Shown here one piece after another: positions 17,523 to 25,961 of a stretch of 64,000 nucleotides of DNA. The position numbers and the translations under genes are program-made. This DNA comes from Cellulomonas gelida. Its GTDB lineage: Bacteria > Actinomycetota > Actinomycetes > Actinomycetales > Cellulomonadaceae. Under the pieces are notes generated by a model that made no database searches, was not told where the DNA came from, and worked only from the letters and a program-made list of their open reading frames with translations. The stretch is taken from the NCBI RefSeq assembly GCF_006538725.1, contig NZ_BJLQ01000006.1, positions 62,001 to 126,000 of the forward strand. The letters are read 5' to 3'. How positions within the stretch are numbered: the first letter of the stretch is position 1; every line of letters starts with the position of its first letter.

Positions 17523-18209
17523 GTGCCTCTGCTCGCTCTCGACACGTCGTCGTCCGTCGCGGTCGCGGTGACCGACGACGACGGCCACGCCCTGTCCCGT
17601 CGCCGCGCCGACCTGCCCCGGCACCACGCCGAGCTGCTCGCGCCGCTGGTCACCGAGGCGCTCGCGGACGCGGGCGTCGACCGGCTGGACCTGTCGGCCG
17701 TGGTCGTCGGCACAGGCCCCGCACCGTTCACCGGGCTGCGGGTCGGCCTCGTGACCGCGCGCACGCTCGCGCTCGCGCTGGGCATCGACGCGCTCGGCGT
17801 CCCGAGCCTGGACGCGATCGCCGTCGCTGCGCTGCGGTTCGTGCCCGCGGGTGCGCCGCTCGTCGTCGCGACCGACGCGCGCCGGCGCGAGGTGTACTGG
17901 GCCGCGTACCGCCGCGACGAGGCGGGCACGCCGGACGTCGTCGTCGCGCCTCGCGTGGGACCCGCGGCCGAGATCGCCGACGAGCCCGCGCTCGCGGGCG
18001 GGTGGGTCACGGGCGCCGGTGCGGCGCTCTACCCGGAGGCGTTCGCGCACCTCACGCACGTGGACGCGACCGACGACCTCGACGCGGCCGAGCTCGTGCC
18101 GCTCGCGCTGGCGCGTCGTGCCGCGGGGCTCGCACAGCCCACCGACCCGCTCTACCTGCGCCGCCCGGACGCCGTGCCGTCGGCCGGGGCCAAGCGCGTG
18201 CTCGGATGA
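17523..18209 (+). CDS. tsaB: tRNA t6A biosynthesis protein TsaB
   Basis: Scaffold partner of TsaD in the t6A complex. The 228-residue protein begins LLALDTSSSVAVAV, then has HHAELLAPLV and the family motif GTGPAPFTGLRVGLVTARTLA. The C-terminal half is the more variable pseudo-ASKHA lobe and contains TDARRREVYWA. The GTG start follows the tsaE stop by a few bases; CAGGCT lies 7 bases before it, so an internal leaderless promoter is possible. The stop overlaps rimI (ATGA). Confidence 0.94.
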   Translation: MPLLALDTSSSVAVAVTDDDGHALSRRRADLPRHHAELLAPLVTEALADAGVDRLDLSAVVVGTGPAPFTGLRVGLVTARTLALALGIDALGVPSLDAIAVAALRFVPAGAPLVVATDARRREVYWAAYRRDEAGTPDVVVAPRVGPAAEIADEPALAGGWVTGAGAALYPEAFAHLTHVDATDDLDAAELVPLALARRAAGLAQPTDPLYLRRPDAVPSAGAKRVLG

Positions 18210-18709
18210 GCTCGGCACGGGGCTCGGGACGAGCGCCGCTACGGCTGCGGCCCCTGACGCCCGACGACGTGCCCGCGCTCGACGTCCTCGAGAAGCAGCT
18301 GTTCGGCGCGGCCGCGTGGTCCACCGACTCGCTCGCGCAGGAGGTCGTCGGGCCCGGACGGTGGTACGTCGGTGCGCAGTACGGCGCGGGCCCGCTCGTC
18401 GGGTACGCGGGGCTGTGGTTCGACGGGGTCGACGCGCAGGTGATGACGATCGGCACGGCAACCGCCCACCAGGGCACGGGAGTGGGACGCGCGCTGCTCG
18501 ACGCGCTCGTGGCGCGTGCGCGCGAGCTCGGCGCGCCGTCCGTGCTGCTCGAGGTGCGCGTCGACAACGAGCCCGCACTGCGGCTGTACGAGGCGGTGGG
18601 TTTCGAGAAGCTCGGCATGCGCCGGGGGTACTACCAGCCCGAGAACAAGGACGCGTGGACCATGCGGCTCGACCTGGCCGCGACGCACGGGACGGGGGAG
18701 CGGACATGA
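18206..18709 (+). CDS. rimI: Ribosomal protein S18 alanine N-acetyltransferase
   Basis: GNAT-family acetyltransferase, usually acting on ribosomal protein S18. The 167-residue protein has the acetyl-CoA site TAHQGTGVGRALLDALV and the family-typical C-terminus VRVDNEPALRLYEAVGFEKLGMRRGYY. An N-terminal extension of about 12 basic residues precedes the fold. ATG overlaps the tsaB stop, and its own stop overlaps the next ATG. The tsaB-rimI-tsaD grouping is common in actinobacteria and supports this assignment over a generic GNAT. Confidence 0.92.
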   Translation: MSSARGSGRAPLRLRPLTPDDVPALDVLEKQLFGAAAWSTDSLAQEVVGPGRWYVGAQYGAGPLVGYAGLWFDGVDAQVMTIGTATAHQGTGVGRALLDALVARARELGAPSVLLEVRVDNEPALRLYEAVGFEKLGMRRGYYQPENKDAWTMRLDLAATHGTGERT

Positions 18710-19584
18710 CGGAGACGACGGGCCCGACGAACGAGGCCGACGACGCGACGCGGGCCGCAGTGCTCGTGGACGCCCTGACCCTGGCGGCCGCGCTCGCGGG
18801 CGACGAGCCGCCCGTGCTGCTCGACGTCCGCTGGGCGCTCGGACGCACCGACGGGCACGAGCAGTACCTCGCCGGACACCTGCCCGGGGCCGTGTACGTG
18901 GACCTCGACGCCGAGCTCGCGGCGCCGCCGAGCGCCGCGCACGGCCGCCACCCGCTGCCGGACGTGGCCGCGCTCGAGGCCTCGGCGCGGCGCTGGGGCG
19001 TGCGCGAGGGTGTCGCCGTGGTCGCGTACGACGCGAGCGGCGGGACGTCGGCCGCGCGCGCCTGGTGGCTGCTGCGCTGGGCGGGCGTGCCCGACGTGCG
19101 CCTGCTCGACGGCGGGCTGGCCGCCTGGACCGCGGCGGGGCTCTCCCTCGAGTCCGGTGAGGTCGCGCCCGAGCCGGGCGACGTGGTGCTCACCGCGGGC
19201 GCGCTGCCGACGATCGACGCGGACGCCGCGGCGCGGTGGGGCCAGGACGGCGCGCTGCTGGACGCGCGCGCGGGCGAGCGGTACGCGGGCGAGGTCGAGC
19301 CGGTCGACCCGCAGGCGGGTCACATCCCCGGCGCGGTGAGTGCCCCCACGGGCGAGAACCTCACCGAGGACGGCGCGTTCCTGCCCGCCGACCGGCTGCG
19401 CGAGCGGTTCCGGGCCCTCGGCGCCGCCGCGGGTGCGCCCGTCGCGGTGTACTGCGGCTCGGGGGTCACGGCCGCGCACGAGGTCGCGGCGCTCGCGTCG
19501 ATCGGCGTGGAGGCAGCGCTGTACCCGGGCTCGTGGTCGCAGTGGTCGAACGACGAGACGCGTCCGGTGGCCACCGGGCGCTGA
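18706..19584 (+). CDS. Sulfurtransferase with two rhodanese domains
   Basis: Predicted thiosulfate or 3-mercaptopyruvate sulfurtransferase of 292 residues. The N-terminal, usually inactive rhodanese domain includes LLDVRWALG and GHLPGAVYVDLD. The C-terminal domain carries the active cysteine in CGSGVTAAHE near residue 247, whose loop resembles 3-mercaptopyruvate sulfurtransferases (CGSGVT) rather than classical rhodaneses. The ATG overlaps the rimI stop, so the gene ends the alr operon; a very strong terminator follows directly. Confidence 0.93.
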   Translation: MTETTGPTNEADDATRAAVLVDALTLAAALAGDEPPVLLDVRWALGRTDGHEQYLAGHLPGAVYVDLDAELAAPPSAAHGRHPLPDVAALEASARRWGVREGVAVVAYDASGGTSAARAWWLLRWAGVPDVRLLDGGLAAWTAAGLSLESGEVAPEPGDVVLTAGALPTIDADAAARWGQDGALLDARAGERYAGEVEPVDPQAGHIPGAVSAPTGENLTEDGAFLPADRLRERFRALGAAAGAPVAVYCGSGVTAAHEVAALASIGVEAALYPGSWSQWSNDETRPVATGR

Positions 19585-19586
19585 GA

Positions 19587-19628
19587 CGACGGACGCGCAC
19601 GCCCCGCAGGGGACGTGCGCGTCCGTCG
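19587..19628. terminator. Strong 15-bp terminator stem
   Basis: Perfectly paired 15-base arms (CGACGGACGCGCACG at 19587-19601 and its complement at 19614-19628) with a 12-base loop, between the convergent sulfurtransferase and nitroreductase genes. Confidence 0.85.
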
Positions 19629-19649
19629 GTCAGGCTGCTGCGAGGGGTG

Positions 19650-20291
19650 TCAGACCGTCGCGGAGACGTCGGACCACGCCAGGCGCGCGGCGCGCGGGTG
19701 GGGCGTGCCGACGCCGTCCCGGTGGCCCACGAGCACGACGAGCTGCGACTGCCAGCCCGACTCGGCGAAGAACTCGGCGTCGATCCCGGTGGTGTCCACG
19801 CCGCCGATGGGACCGGCGTCGAGCCCCGTCGCGCGCAGCGCGGTGATCAGGTAGCCGGTCTGGATGAGCGTGTTCTGGCGGGCCATCCCCGCGCGCTGCT
19901 CGGGCTGGGCCTCGAGCGCGTCGACCATCGACGCGCGGTGCGGGGCGAGGACGGGCAGGAGGCGGTGGAAGGCCGGGTCGGCGGCGACGACGAGCGTCAG
20001 CGGTGCCGCGAGGATGCGGTCGCGGTTGCCCTCGGCGGCGTGCGCGGCGAGGCGCGCCTTGCCCTCGTCGGAGCGCACGACGAGCAGGCGCAGCGGCGAG
20101 GTGTTCATGGCCGTCGGGCCCCACTTGAGCAGGTCGTAGACCGCCGCGAGCTCGTCGTCGGAGACGGGCTGGTCGGTGAAGGCGCCGATTGTGCGCGCCT
20201 CGCGGAACAGGAGGTCGGCGACCTCGTCGGCGACCGCGTACGCGGGCGTCGGGAAGTCGAGGGAGTCGATCGTCGCGCTGTCAGTCGTCAT
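19650..20291 (-). CDS. Nitroreductase-family protein, malonic semialdehyde reductase type
   Basis: A 213-residue FMN-dependent enzyme close to RutE/malonic semialdehyde reductases. Visible are the early [16 protein letters not shown], the FMN-site [40 protein letters not shown] and a final [11 protein letters not shown]. No other Rut pathway gene is nearby, so uracil breakdown cannot be assumed; reduction of reactive aldehydes or quinones is equally possible. The promoter region is AT-rich for this genome and contains a dyad (see the separate entry), suggesting regulation by a ligand-sensing repressor. Confidence 0.88.
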   Translation of the reverse strand: MTTDSATIDSLDFPTPAYAVADEVADLLFREARTIGAFTDQPVSDDELAAVYDLLKWGPTAMNTSPLRLLVVRSDEGKARLAAHAAEGNRDRILAAPLTLVVAADPAFHRLLPVLAPHRASMVDALEAQPEQRAGMARQNTLIQTGYLITALRATGLDAGPIGGVDTTGIDAEFFAESGWQSQLVVLVGHRDGVGTPHPRAARLAWSDVSATV

Positions 20292-20315
20292 AGTTCAGTT
20301 GAAGCGTGAAGTAAC
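20290..20315 (-). promoter_or_regulatory. Candidate operator dyad before the nitroreductase
   Basis: An AT-rich patch beginning AGTTCAGTTGAA and ending GAAGTAACT, with AGTT and AACT at its two ends and a near-palindromic TTCAG/TTGAA core, abuts the ATG. It resembles HxlR/MarR-type sites, but the pairing is imperfect. Confidence 0.3.
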
Positions 20316-20393
20316 TCGGGCGCTTCCCGCGAGGGGAGTGAGGCTCGCCACACGGCCTCCGTGCCCCGGTTCGGACGCCGTCGCGCGGGGACC

Positions 20394-20399
20394 TACAGT
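20394..20399 (+). promoter_or_regulatory. -10 box for leaderless tsaD
   Basis: TACAGT, 7 bases before the ATG at 20407; no ribosome-binding site. Confidence 0.6.
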
Positions 20400-20406
20400 G
20401 GTCGCC

Positions 20407-21453
20407 ATGCCTGTCAGCGAGCCGCTGGTCCTGGGGATCGAGACCTCGTGCGACGAGACCGGGGTCGCGCTCGTGCGCGGGTACGACCTCCTCGTCGACG
20501 CCGTCGCGTCGTCCGTCGACGAGCACGCGCGGTTCGGCGGGATCATCCCCGAGATCGCGTCCCGTGCCCACCTCGAGGCCATGGTCCCGACGATCGAGCG
20601 CGCGCTGGCGACGGCCGAGGTGACGCTCGACGAGGTCGACGCGATCGCCGTGACCGCAGGCCCCGGGCTCGTCGGGCCGCTGACCGTCGGGGCGTCCGCC
20701 GCCAAGGCGCTCGCGATCGGCCTCGACAAGCCGCTGTACGGCGTCAACCACGTGATCGGTCACGCGGTGGTCGACGAGCTCGTCGACGGGCCGTTCCCCG
20801 AGCGGGTCATGGCGCTCGTCGTCTCCGGCGGGCACTCGTCCCTGCTCCTGCTCGACGACACGGTGCACGTGACCGAGCTCGGCTCGACGCTCGACGACGC
20901 CGCGGGCGAGGCGTTCGACAAGGTCGGCCGCCTGCTCGGCCTGCCCTACCCGGGCGGCCCGCACATCGACCGGCTGGCGCGCGAGGGCAACCCCGAGGCG
21001 ATCCGCTTCCCGCGCGGGCTGACCGCCGCCAAGGACCAGGCGAAGCACGCGGCCGACTTCTCGTTCTCGGGGCTCAAGACCGCGGTCGCCCGGTGGGTCG
21101 AGGCGCGCCAGGACGCGGGCGAGGAGCTGCCCCTGGCCGACGTCTCGGCGTCGTTCGCCGCGGCGGTCGCCGACGTGCTGACGGCCAAGACCATCGCGGC
21201 GTGCCGCGCGCACGACGTGCGCACGCTCGTCGTCGGCGGCGGCTTCTCCGCCAACTCCCAGCTGCGGGAGCTGGCGGCGGCGCGGTGCGCCGAAGCAGGC
21301 ATCGAGCTGCGCATCCCGCCGATCCGGTTCTGCACCGACAACGGCGCGATGATCGCGGCGCTCGGCTCGGCTGTGGTGCGCCGGGGGATGCGTCCGTCGT
21401 CGCTCGAGATCCCCGTCGACTCCTCGATGCCGCTGACCCAGGTGCTCGTCTGA
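20407..21453 (+). CDS. tsaD: tRNA N6-adenosine threonylcarbamoyltransferase
   Basis: Catalytic subunit that transfers threonylcarbamoyl to A37 of tRNA. The 348-residue protein has [14 protein letters not shown] at the N-terminus, the metal-binding histidines in VNHVIGHA, the [10 protein letters not shown] strand, [14 protein letters not shown] and [10 protein letters not shown], all in canonical order. The ATG is supported by the [10 protein letters not shown] alignment and by a -10 box ending 7 bases upstream. It is separated from its partners tsaE and tsaB by the rhodanese and the divergent nitroreductase, and has its own promoter. Confidence 0.97.
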   Translation: MPVSEPLVLGIETSCDETGVALVRGYDLLVDAVASSVDEHARFGGIIPEIASRAHLEAMVPTIERALATAEVTLDEVDAIAVTAGPGLVGPLTVGASAAKALAIGLDKPLYGVNHVIGHAVVDELVDGPFPERVMALVVSGGHSSLLLLDDTVHVTELGSTLDDAAGEAFDKVGRLLGLPYPGGPHIDRLAREGNPEAIRFPRGLTAAKDQAKHAADFSFSGLKTAVARWVEARQDAGEELPLADVSASFAAAVADVLTAKTIAACRAHDVRTLVVGGGFSANSQLRELAAARCAEAGIELRIPPIRFCTDNGAMIAALGSAVVRRGMRPSSLEIPVDSSMPLTQVLV

Positions 21454-21465
21454 CGCTCCTGACCT

Positions 21466-21481
21466 GCCGCGTCGTCGCGGC
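21466..21481 (+). terminator. Small hairpin after tsaD
   Basis: GCCGCG-TCGT-CGCGGC, 13 bases after the tsaD stop and followed by GAAGTT. Weak but well placed. Confidence 0.45.
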
Positions 21482-21524
21482 GAAGTTAGGTCGGAAGTCA
21501 CGCGCGGTCGTCGTCGCGCGTTCC

Positions 21525-21530
21525 TAGCGT
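21525..21530 (+). promoter_or_regulatory. Candidate -10 box for the hydrogenase operon
   Basis: TAGCGT, about 88 bases upstream of the GTG at 21618. No clear TTGAC-like -35 is visible at the right spacing, so an alternative sigma factor or activator could be needed. Confidence 0.4.
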
Positions 21531-21617
21531 GGGCCGTGGGTGCGACGTGGTGTCCCGCGTCGCGCGGTGCGGGGGCGACGGCGCCCGCGCACCGGTCTCT
21601 CGACGAGGAGGGCGCAC

Positions 21618-24600
21618 GTGAGCGTGCACGACCGGTCCGAGCGTGAGCGCGTCACCGTCACGGTGGACGGCGTGGAGCTGGAGGTCGACGCCGGCCTGAC
21701 GATCCTGCAGGCTCTCGCGGCCGAGGGCGTCTCGATCCCGTCGCTGTGCCACGACGTGCGCATGGAACGCTCGAACGCGAGCTGCGGCCTGTGCATGGTC
21801 GAGGTGGGCCCCGACGCGCGTGACGTCAAGGCGTGCCTGACGCCGCTGTCCGCGGGGATGGTCGTCACCACGCGGTCGCCCCGGCTCGAGGAGTACCGCA
21901 AGGTGCGGCTCGAGCAGCTGCTGACCGACCACAACGCGGACTGCGTCGCGCCGTGCGTGCAGACGTGCCCCGCGAACGTCGACGTCCAGACCTACCTGCA
22001 GCACGTCGCGGACGGGAACTACGAGGCCGCGGTCCGGGTCATCAAGGACCGCAACCCGTTCCCGTCGGTGTGCGGGCGGGTGTGCCCGCACCTGTGCGAG
22101 TCGGCATGCCGCCGCAACCTCGTCGACGAGCCCGTGGCCATCAACTACGTCAAGCGCTTCGCGACCGACTGGGACATGGCGCGACCGACGCCGTGGATCC
22201 CGCGCACCGCACCGTCGACCGGCAAGCGGATCGCCGTCGTCGGCGCCGGCCCGTCGGGGCTGTCCGCCGCGTACTACAGCGCACTCGCCGGGCACGCCGT
22301 CACGGTGTTCGAGAAGCAGGAGCACGCGGGCGGGATGATGCGGTACGGCATCCCCGAGTACCGGCTCCCGAAGGCCACGCTGAGCCACGAGATCGACATC
22401 ATCCGCGCGCTCGGCGTCCAGGTGGTGACCGGCAAGGCGCTCGGCACGCACCTGAGCCTGGAGGACCTGCGCCGCGACTTCGACGCGGTCTACCTCGCGA
22501 TCGGCTCGTGGCGCGCGACCCCGCTGCGCATCGACGGCGAGAACCTCGAGGGCGTGTGGCTGGGCATCCAGTACCTCGAGCGCGTCGCGAAGGGCGACGA
22601 GATCCCGCTCGGCCGAACGGTCGTCATCGGCGGCGGCAACACCGCGATCGACTGCGCACGCACCGCGCTGCGCACGGGCGCGACGCACGTGCAGCTCGTC
22701 TACCGGCGCACGCGCGAGGAGATGCCCGCCGAGCCGTTCGAGGTCGAGGAGGCCGTCGCCGAGGGCGTCGAGATGCTCTACCTCACCGCACCCGAGCGGA
22801 TCACCGCCGACGAGACGGGCGCCAAGCGCCTGACGTGCCTGCGGATGGAGCTCGGTGAGGCCGACCGCACCGGGCGTCGTCGCCCCGTGCCCGTCGAGGG
22901 CAGCGAGTTCGAGATCGAGGCCGACACGATCATCGGCGCGATCGGGCAGAGCACGGACACGGCGTTCCTCTACTACGAGATGCCGGTGCACATCAGCACG
23001 TGGGTGCGCGGCCGGCCCGCGCACGGCGCCGAGGAGGCCGCGTACGCCGACCTGCCCGTGCGGCTCAACCAGTGGGGCGACGTCGAGGTCGACGGCCGCA
23101 CCATGCAGTCGTCCGAGGCGAAGATCTTCGCGGGCGGCGACTGCGTCACCGGTCCCGCCACGGTGATCCAGGCGGTCGCGGCCGGCCGGCGCGCCGCCGC
23201 GGCGATGTCGGACTTCGTCCTGCGCGGCTACGTGCGTCCCGGGCACGAGGACTACTCGTGCTCGCGCGGCACGCTCGAGGACCTGCCGCGGCACGAGTTC
23301 GAGGAGGTCGTGCGCGTGCCGCGCGCGACCATGCCCGCACTGCCCGTGGCCGAGCGCCTCGCGGGCTTCGCCGAGGTCGAGACCGGGCTCACCGAGGAGC
23401 AGGCACGCACCGAGGCGGCGCGGTGCCTGGAGTGCGGCTGCGCGAAGCAGGACTGCTGCCAGCTCCGCGACGAGGCGACCGCGCACGGCGTGGTGTTCGC
23501 GGCCCCGCTGCACGTGCGGCCGTACGAGCCCGTCGTCGCGGACCACCCGTTCATCGTCCGGGACAACAACAAGTGCATCGCGTGCGGTCTGTGCGTCAAG
23601 GCGTGCGCGGAGCTCGAGGGCCCGGGCGTGCTGGCGTTCCAGTACCACGAGGGCCGGCTCGTCGTCGGCACGCACAACGGGCTGCCGCTGTCGGAGACCG
23701 ACTGCGTCTCGTGCGGCCAGTGCGTGCGCGCGTGCCCGTGCGGCGCGCTGGACTACGTGCGCGAGCGCGGCGACGTGTTCACCGCGATCAACGACCCGAG
23801 CAAGGTCGTCGTCGGCTTCGTCGCCCCGGCCGTGCGGTCGGTCATCGCCGCGGAGTACGGGATCGAGCCCGCCGAGGCGAGCGCGTTCATCGCCGGGATG
23901 ATGCGCAAGGTCGGCTTCGACAAGGTGTTCGACTTCTCGTTCGCGGCGGACCTGACGATCCTCGAGGAGACCACCGAGTTCCTCGACCGGGTGGGCCGCG
24001 GCGGCGTCCTGCCGCAGTTCACGTCGTGCTGCCCGGGCTGGGTCAACCTCGTCGAACGGCGCTACCCCGAGCTCATCGACCACCTGTCGAGCTGCAAGAG
24101 CCCGCAGCAGATGATGGGCACGACCGTGAAGCACCACTTCGCCGCGCAGGCGGGGATCACGCTCGACGACCTGTACGTGGTGTCGATCGTGCCGTGCATC
24201 GCCAAGAAGTACGAGGCCGCGCGGCCCGAGTTCGCGCCCGACGGCGTGCGGGACGTCGACGCCGTGCTCACGACGACCGAGTTCCTCGAGATGATGCAGA
24301 TGCTGCGCCTCGAGGCGGCCGACGTGGAGCCCGGCGAGTTCGACGAGCCCTACTCGCGCGTCTCCGGCGCCGGCGTGCTGTTCGGCGCGTCGGGCGGCGT
24401 CGCCGAGGCCGCGATGCGCATGGCGGTCGAGCAGCTCACGGGCGAGCCCCTCGTCGAGCACCTGGACTTCCACGAGCTGCGCGGGCTCGAGGGGATCAAG
24501 GAGGCGACCGTCAGCGCCGGCGGCGTGGACGTGCGGGTCGCCGTGATCTCGGGCCTGGGCAACGCCGAGCCGCTCATCAAGCGGGTCATCGCGGGCGAGG

Positions 24601-24857
24601 ACGTCGGGTACGACCTCGTCGAGATCATGGCCTGCCCGGGCGGCTGCGTGAGCGGCGCCGGCCACCCGGTGCCGAAGTGCGCCGACGAGACGCCCGGCCG
24701 TCAGCAGGTGCTGGTCGAGATCGACCAGCTCTCGACGCTGCGCAAGTCCCAGGAGAACCCGGACATCCTGCGGCTCTACGACGAGTTCTACGGCGCGCCC
24801 GCGTCACCGCTCGCGCACGAGCTCCTGCACACCACCTACGCGCCGTTCCGCGGCTGA
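21618..24857 (+). CDS. [FeFe]-hydrogenase fused to a GltD-like NAD(P)H oxidoreductase
   Basis: A single 1079-residue electron-bifurcating-like or NAD(P)H-linked hydrogenase. In order: plant-type [2Fe-2S] domain (C44, C56, C59, C73); a Cys-rich segment C109/C113/C117 and VCGRVCPHLCESAC as in glutamate synthase small subunit; FAD Rossmann fold GAGPSG near 209; NAD(P)H fold GGGNTA near 336; the RCLECGC motif at 603; two [4Fe-4S] sites (C653-C663 and C696-C706); and an H-cluster domain with TSCCPGW (C804, C805), VPCIAKKYE (C860) and MACPGGC (C1006, C1010). All H-cluster ligands and the proton-relay cysteine are present. GTG 21618 follows AGGAGG by 6 bases. Maturases HydE/F/G are not in the window. 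An ABC importer follows at 20 bases. Confidence 0.93.
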   Translation: MSVHDRSERERVTVTVDGVELEVDAGLTILQALAAEGVSIPSLCHDVRMERSNASCGLCMVEVGPDARDVKACLTPLSAGMVVTTRSPRLEEYRKVRLEQLLTDHNADCVAPCVQTCPANVDVQTYLQHVADGNYEAAVRVIKDRNPFPSVCGRVCPHLCESACRRNLVDEPVAINYVKRFATDWDMARPTPWIPRTAPSTGKRIAVVGAGPSGLSAAYYSALAGHAVTVFEKQEHAGGMMRYGIPEYRLPKATLSHEIDIIRALGVQVVTGKALGTHLSLEDLRRDFDAVYLAIGSWRATPLRIDGENLEGVWLGIQYLERVAKGDEIPLGRTVVIGGGNTAIDCARTALRTGATHVQLVYRRTREEMPAEPFEVEEAVAEGVEMLYLTAPERITADETGAKRLTCLRMELGEADRTGRRRPVPVEGSEFEIEADTIIGAIGQSTDTAFLYYEMPVHISTWVRGRPAHGAEEAAYADLPVRLNQWGDVEVDGRTMQSSEAKIFAGGDCVTGPATVIQAVAAGRRAAAAMSDFVLRGYVRPGHEDYSCSRGTLEDLPRHEFEEVVRVPRATMPALPVAERLAGFAEVETGLTEEQARTEAARCLECGCAKQDCCQLRDEATAHGVVFAAPLHVRPYEPVVADHPFIVRDNNKCIACGLCVKACAELEGPGVLAFQYHEGRLVVGTHNGLPLSETDCVSCGQCVRACPCGALDYVRERGDVFTAINDPSKVVVGFVAPAVRSVIAAEYGIEPAEASAFIAGMMRKVGFDKVFDFSFAADLTILEETTEFLDRVGRGGVLPQFTSCCPGWVNLVERRYPELIDHLSSCKSPQQMMGTTVKHHFAAQAGITLDDLYVVSIVPCIAKKYEAARPEFAPDGVRDVDAVLTTTEFLEMMQMLRLEAADVEPGEFDEPYSRVSGAGVLFGASGGVAEAAMRMAVEQLTGEPLVEHLDFHELRGLEGIKEATVSAGGVDVRVAVISGLGNAEPLIKRVIAGEDVGYDLVEIMACPGGCVSGAGHPVPKCADETPGRQQVLVEIDQLSTLRKSQENPDILRLYDEFYGAPASPLAHELLHTTYAPFRG

Positions 24858-24877
24858 ACCGCACCGAGGAGACCGTC

Positions 24878-25942
24878 ATGAGGCTCACCGCGAGACTGCT
24901 CGGCGCGATGCTCGCGGTGGCGCTGACGACCGGGTGCGCCGCGTCGTCGACGGCGCAGCCCGCGGGGGGCGGCACGCCGGCCACGACGAGCGCCGCGACG
25001 AGCACCCCGACGCCGACCGCGTCGGCCGAGCGGGTCACCGTGCGGATCGCCGCACTGGCCGGTCCGACGACGATGGGGCTCGTCGGGCTCATGCAGGCCG
25101 CCGATGCGGGGACGGGCCGGCAGGACTACGAGGTGACGACGTACGGCACGCCCGACGAGGTCGTGCCGCTGCTCGTCAAGGGCGAGGTGGACGTCGCGCT
25201 GCTGCCCGCCAACCTGGCCGCGGTCGTCTACCAGCAGACCCGCACGGACGCGGGCCCTGCGGTGCAGGCGCTCACCGTCAACACCCTGGGCGTGCTCTCG
25301 GTGCTCGAGAACGGCACGAGCGTCCAGTCGCTCGCGGACCTGCGCGGGCGGACCGTGTACTCGACCGGCAAGGGGGCGAGCCCGCAGTACGTGCTCGAGC
25401 ACCTGCTGCGCCAGTCGGGGCTGACACCCGGCACCGACGTGACGGTCGAGTTCAAGTCGGAGGCCACCGAGGTCGCGGCGCTGCTCGCGGCGACCCCCGG
25501 CGCGGTCGGAGTGCTGCCGCAGCCGTACGCCACGGCGGTCATCGCCGGGAACCCCGGCGTGCGCGTCGCGGTGGACCTCACGCGGGCGTGGTCGGACCTC
25601 GGCAACGCGTCGCAGCTCGTCACCGGGGTCACCGTGGTGCGCACCGCGTTCGCCGACGAGCACCCGCAGGCGCTCGCGGACTTCCTCGCCGACGACGAGG
25701 CGTCCGTGACCTTCGTGAACGACTCGCCGGCCGAGGCCGCCGAGCTCGTGGTCGCGGCAGGCCTCGTCAAGGCCGTGCCCGTCGCCCAGGCGGCGATCCC
25801 GGCGAGCCACCTCGTGTTCCTCACCGGCGACGCGCTGCGGCCCGCGCTCGAGGGGTACCTGCAGGTCCTGCACGACGCGCAGCCGAAGTCCGTGGGCGGG
25901 GCGATGCCCGGCGACGACTTCTACCTCGCGGACGCGGGCTAG
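24878..25942 (+). CDS. ABC transporter substrate-binding lipoprotein (NMT1/SsuA-like)
   Basis: A 354-residue lipoprotein with lipobox LTTGC at residues 16-20, a Ser/Thr/Pro-rich spacer to about residue 48, then a two-lobed periplasmic-binding fold of the NMT1/NitT-TauT class (GEVDVALLPANLAAVV, LADLRGRTVYSTGKGASPQYVLEHLL, GVLPQPYATAV). These features resemble binding proteins for sulfonates, thiamine precursors or similar small organics, and the ligand cannot be chosen from sequence. It starts 20 bases after the hydrogenase stop with GAGGAG as ribosome-binding site, so it is probably in the same transcript. Confidence 0.88.
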   Translation: MRLTARLLGAMLAVALTTGCAASSTAQPAGGGTPATTSAATSTPTPTASAERVTVRIAALAGPTTMGLVGLMQAADAGTGRQDYEVTTYGTPDEVVPLLVKGEVDVALLPANLAAVVYQQTRTDAGPAVQALTVNTLGVLSVLENGTSVQSLADLRGRTVYSTGKGASPQYVLEHLLRQSGLTPGTDVTVEFKSEATEVAALLAATPGAVGVLPQPYATAVIAGNPGVRVAVDLTRAWSDLGNASQLVTGVTVVRTAFADEHPQALADFLADDEASVTFVNDSPAEAAELVVAAGLVKAVPVAQAAIPASHLVFLTGDALRPALEGYLQVLHDAQPKSVGGAMPGDDFYLADAG

Positions 25943-25961
25943 CGGGCGGTCGGGTGCCGTC

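Noticed and set aside
22900-24857. Reading the hydrogenase as a nuclear-type Narf/Nar1 homologue without H2 activity.
   Set aside because: The L1 motif TSCCPGW including the proton-relay cysteine and the L3 MACPGGC motif are kept, unlike in Narf proteins; the flavin module also fits a hydrogenase. A phylogeny is still needed.
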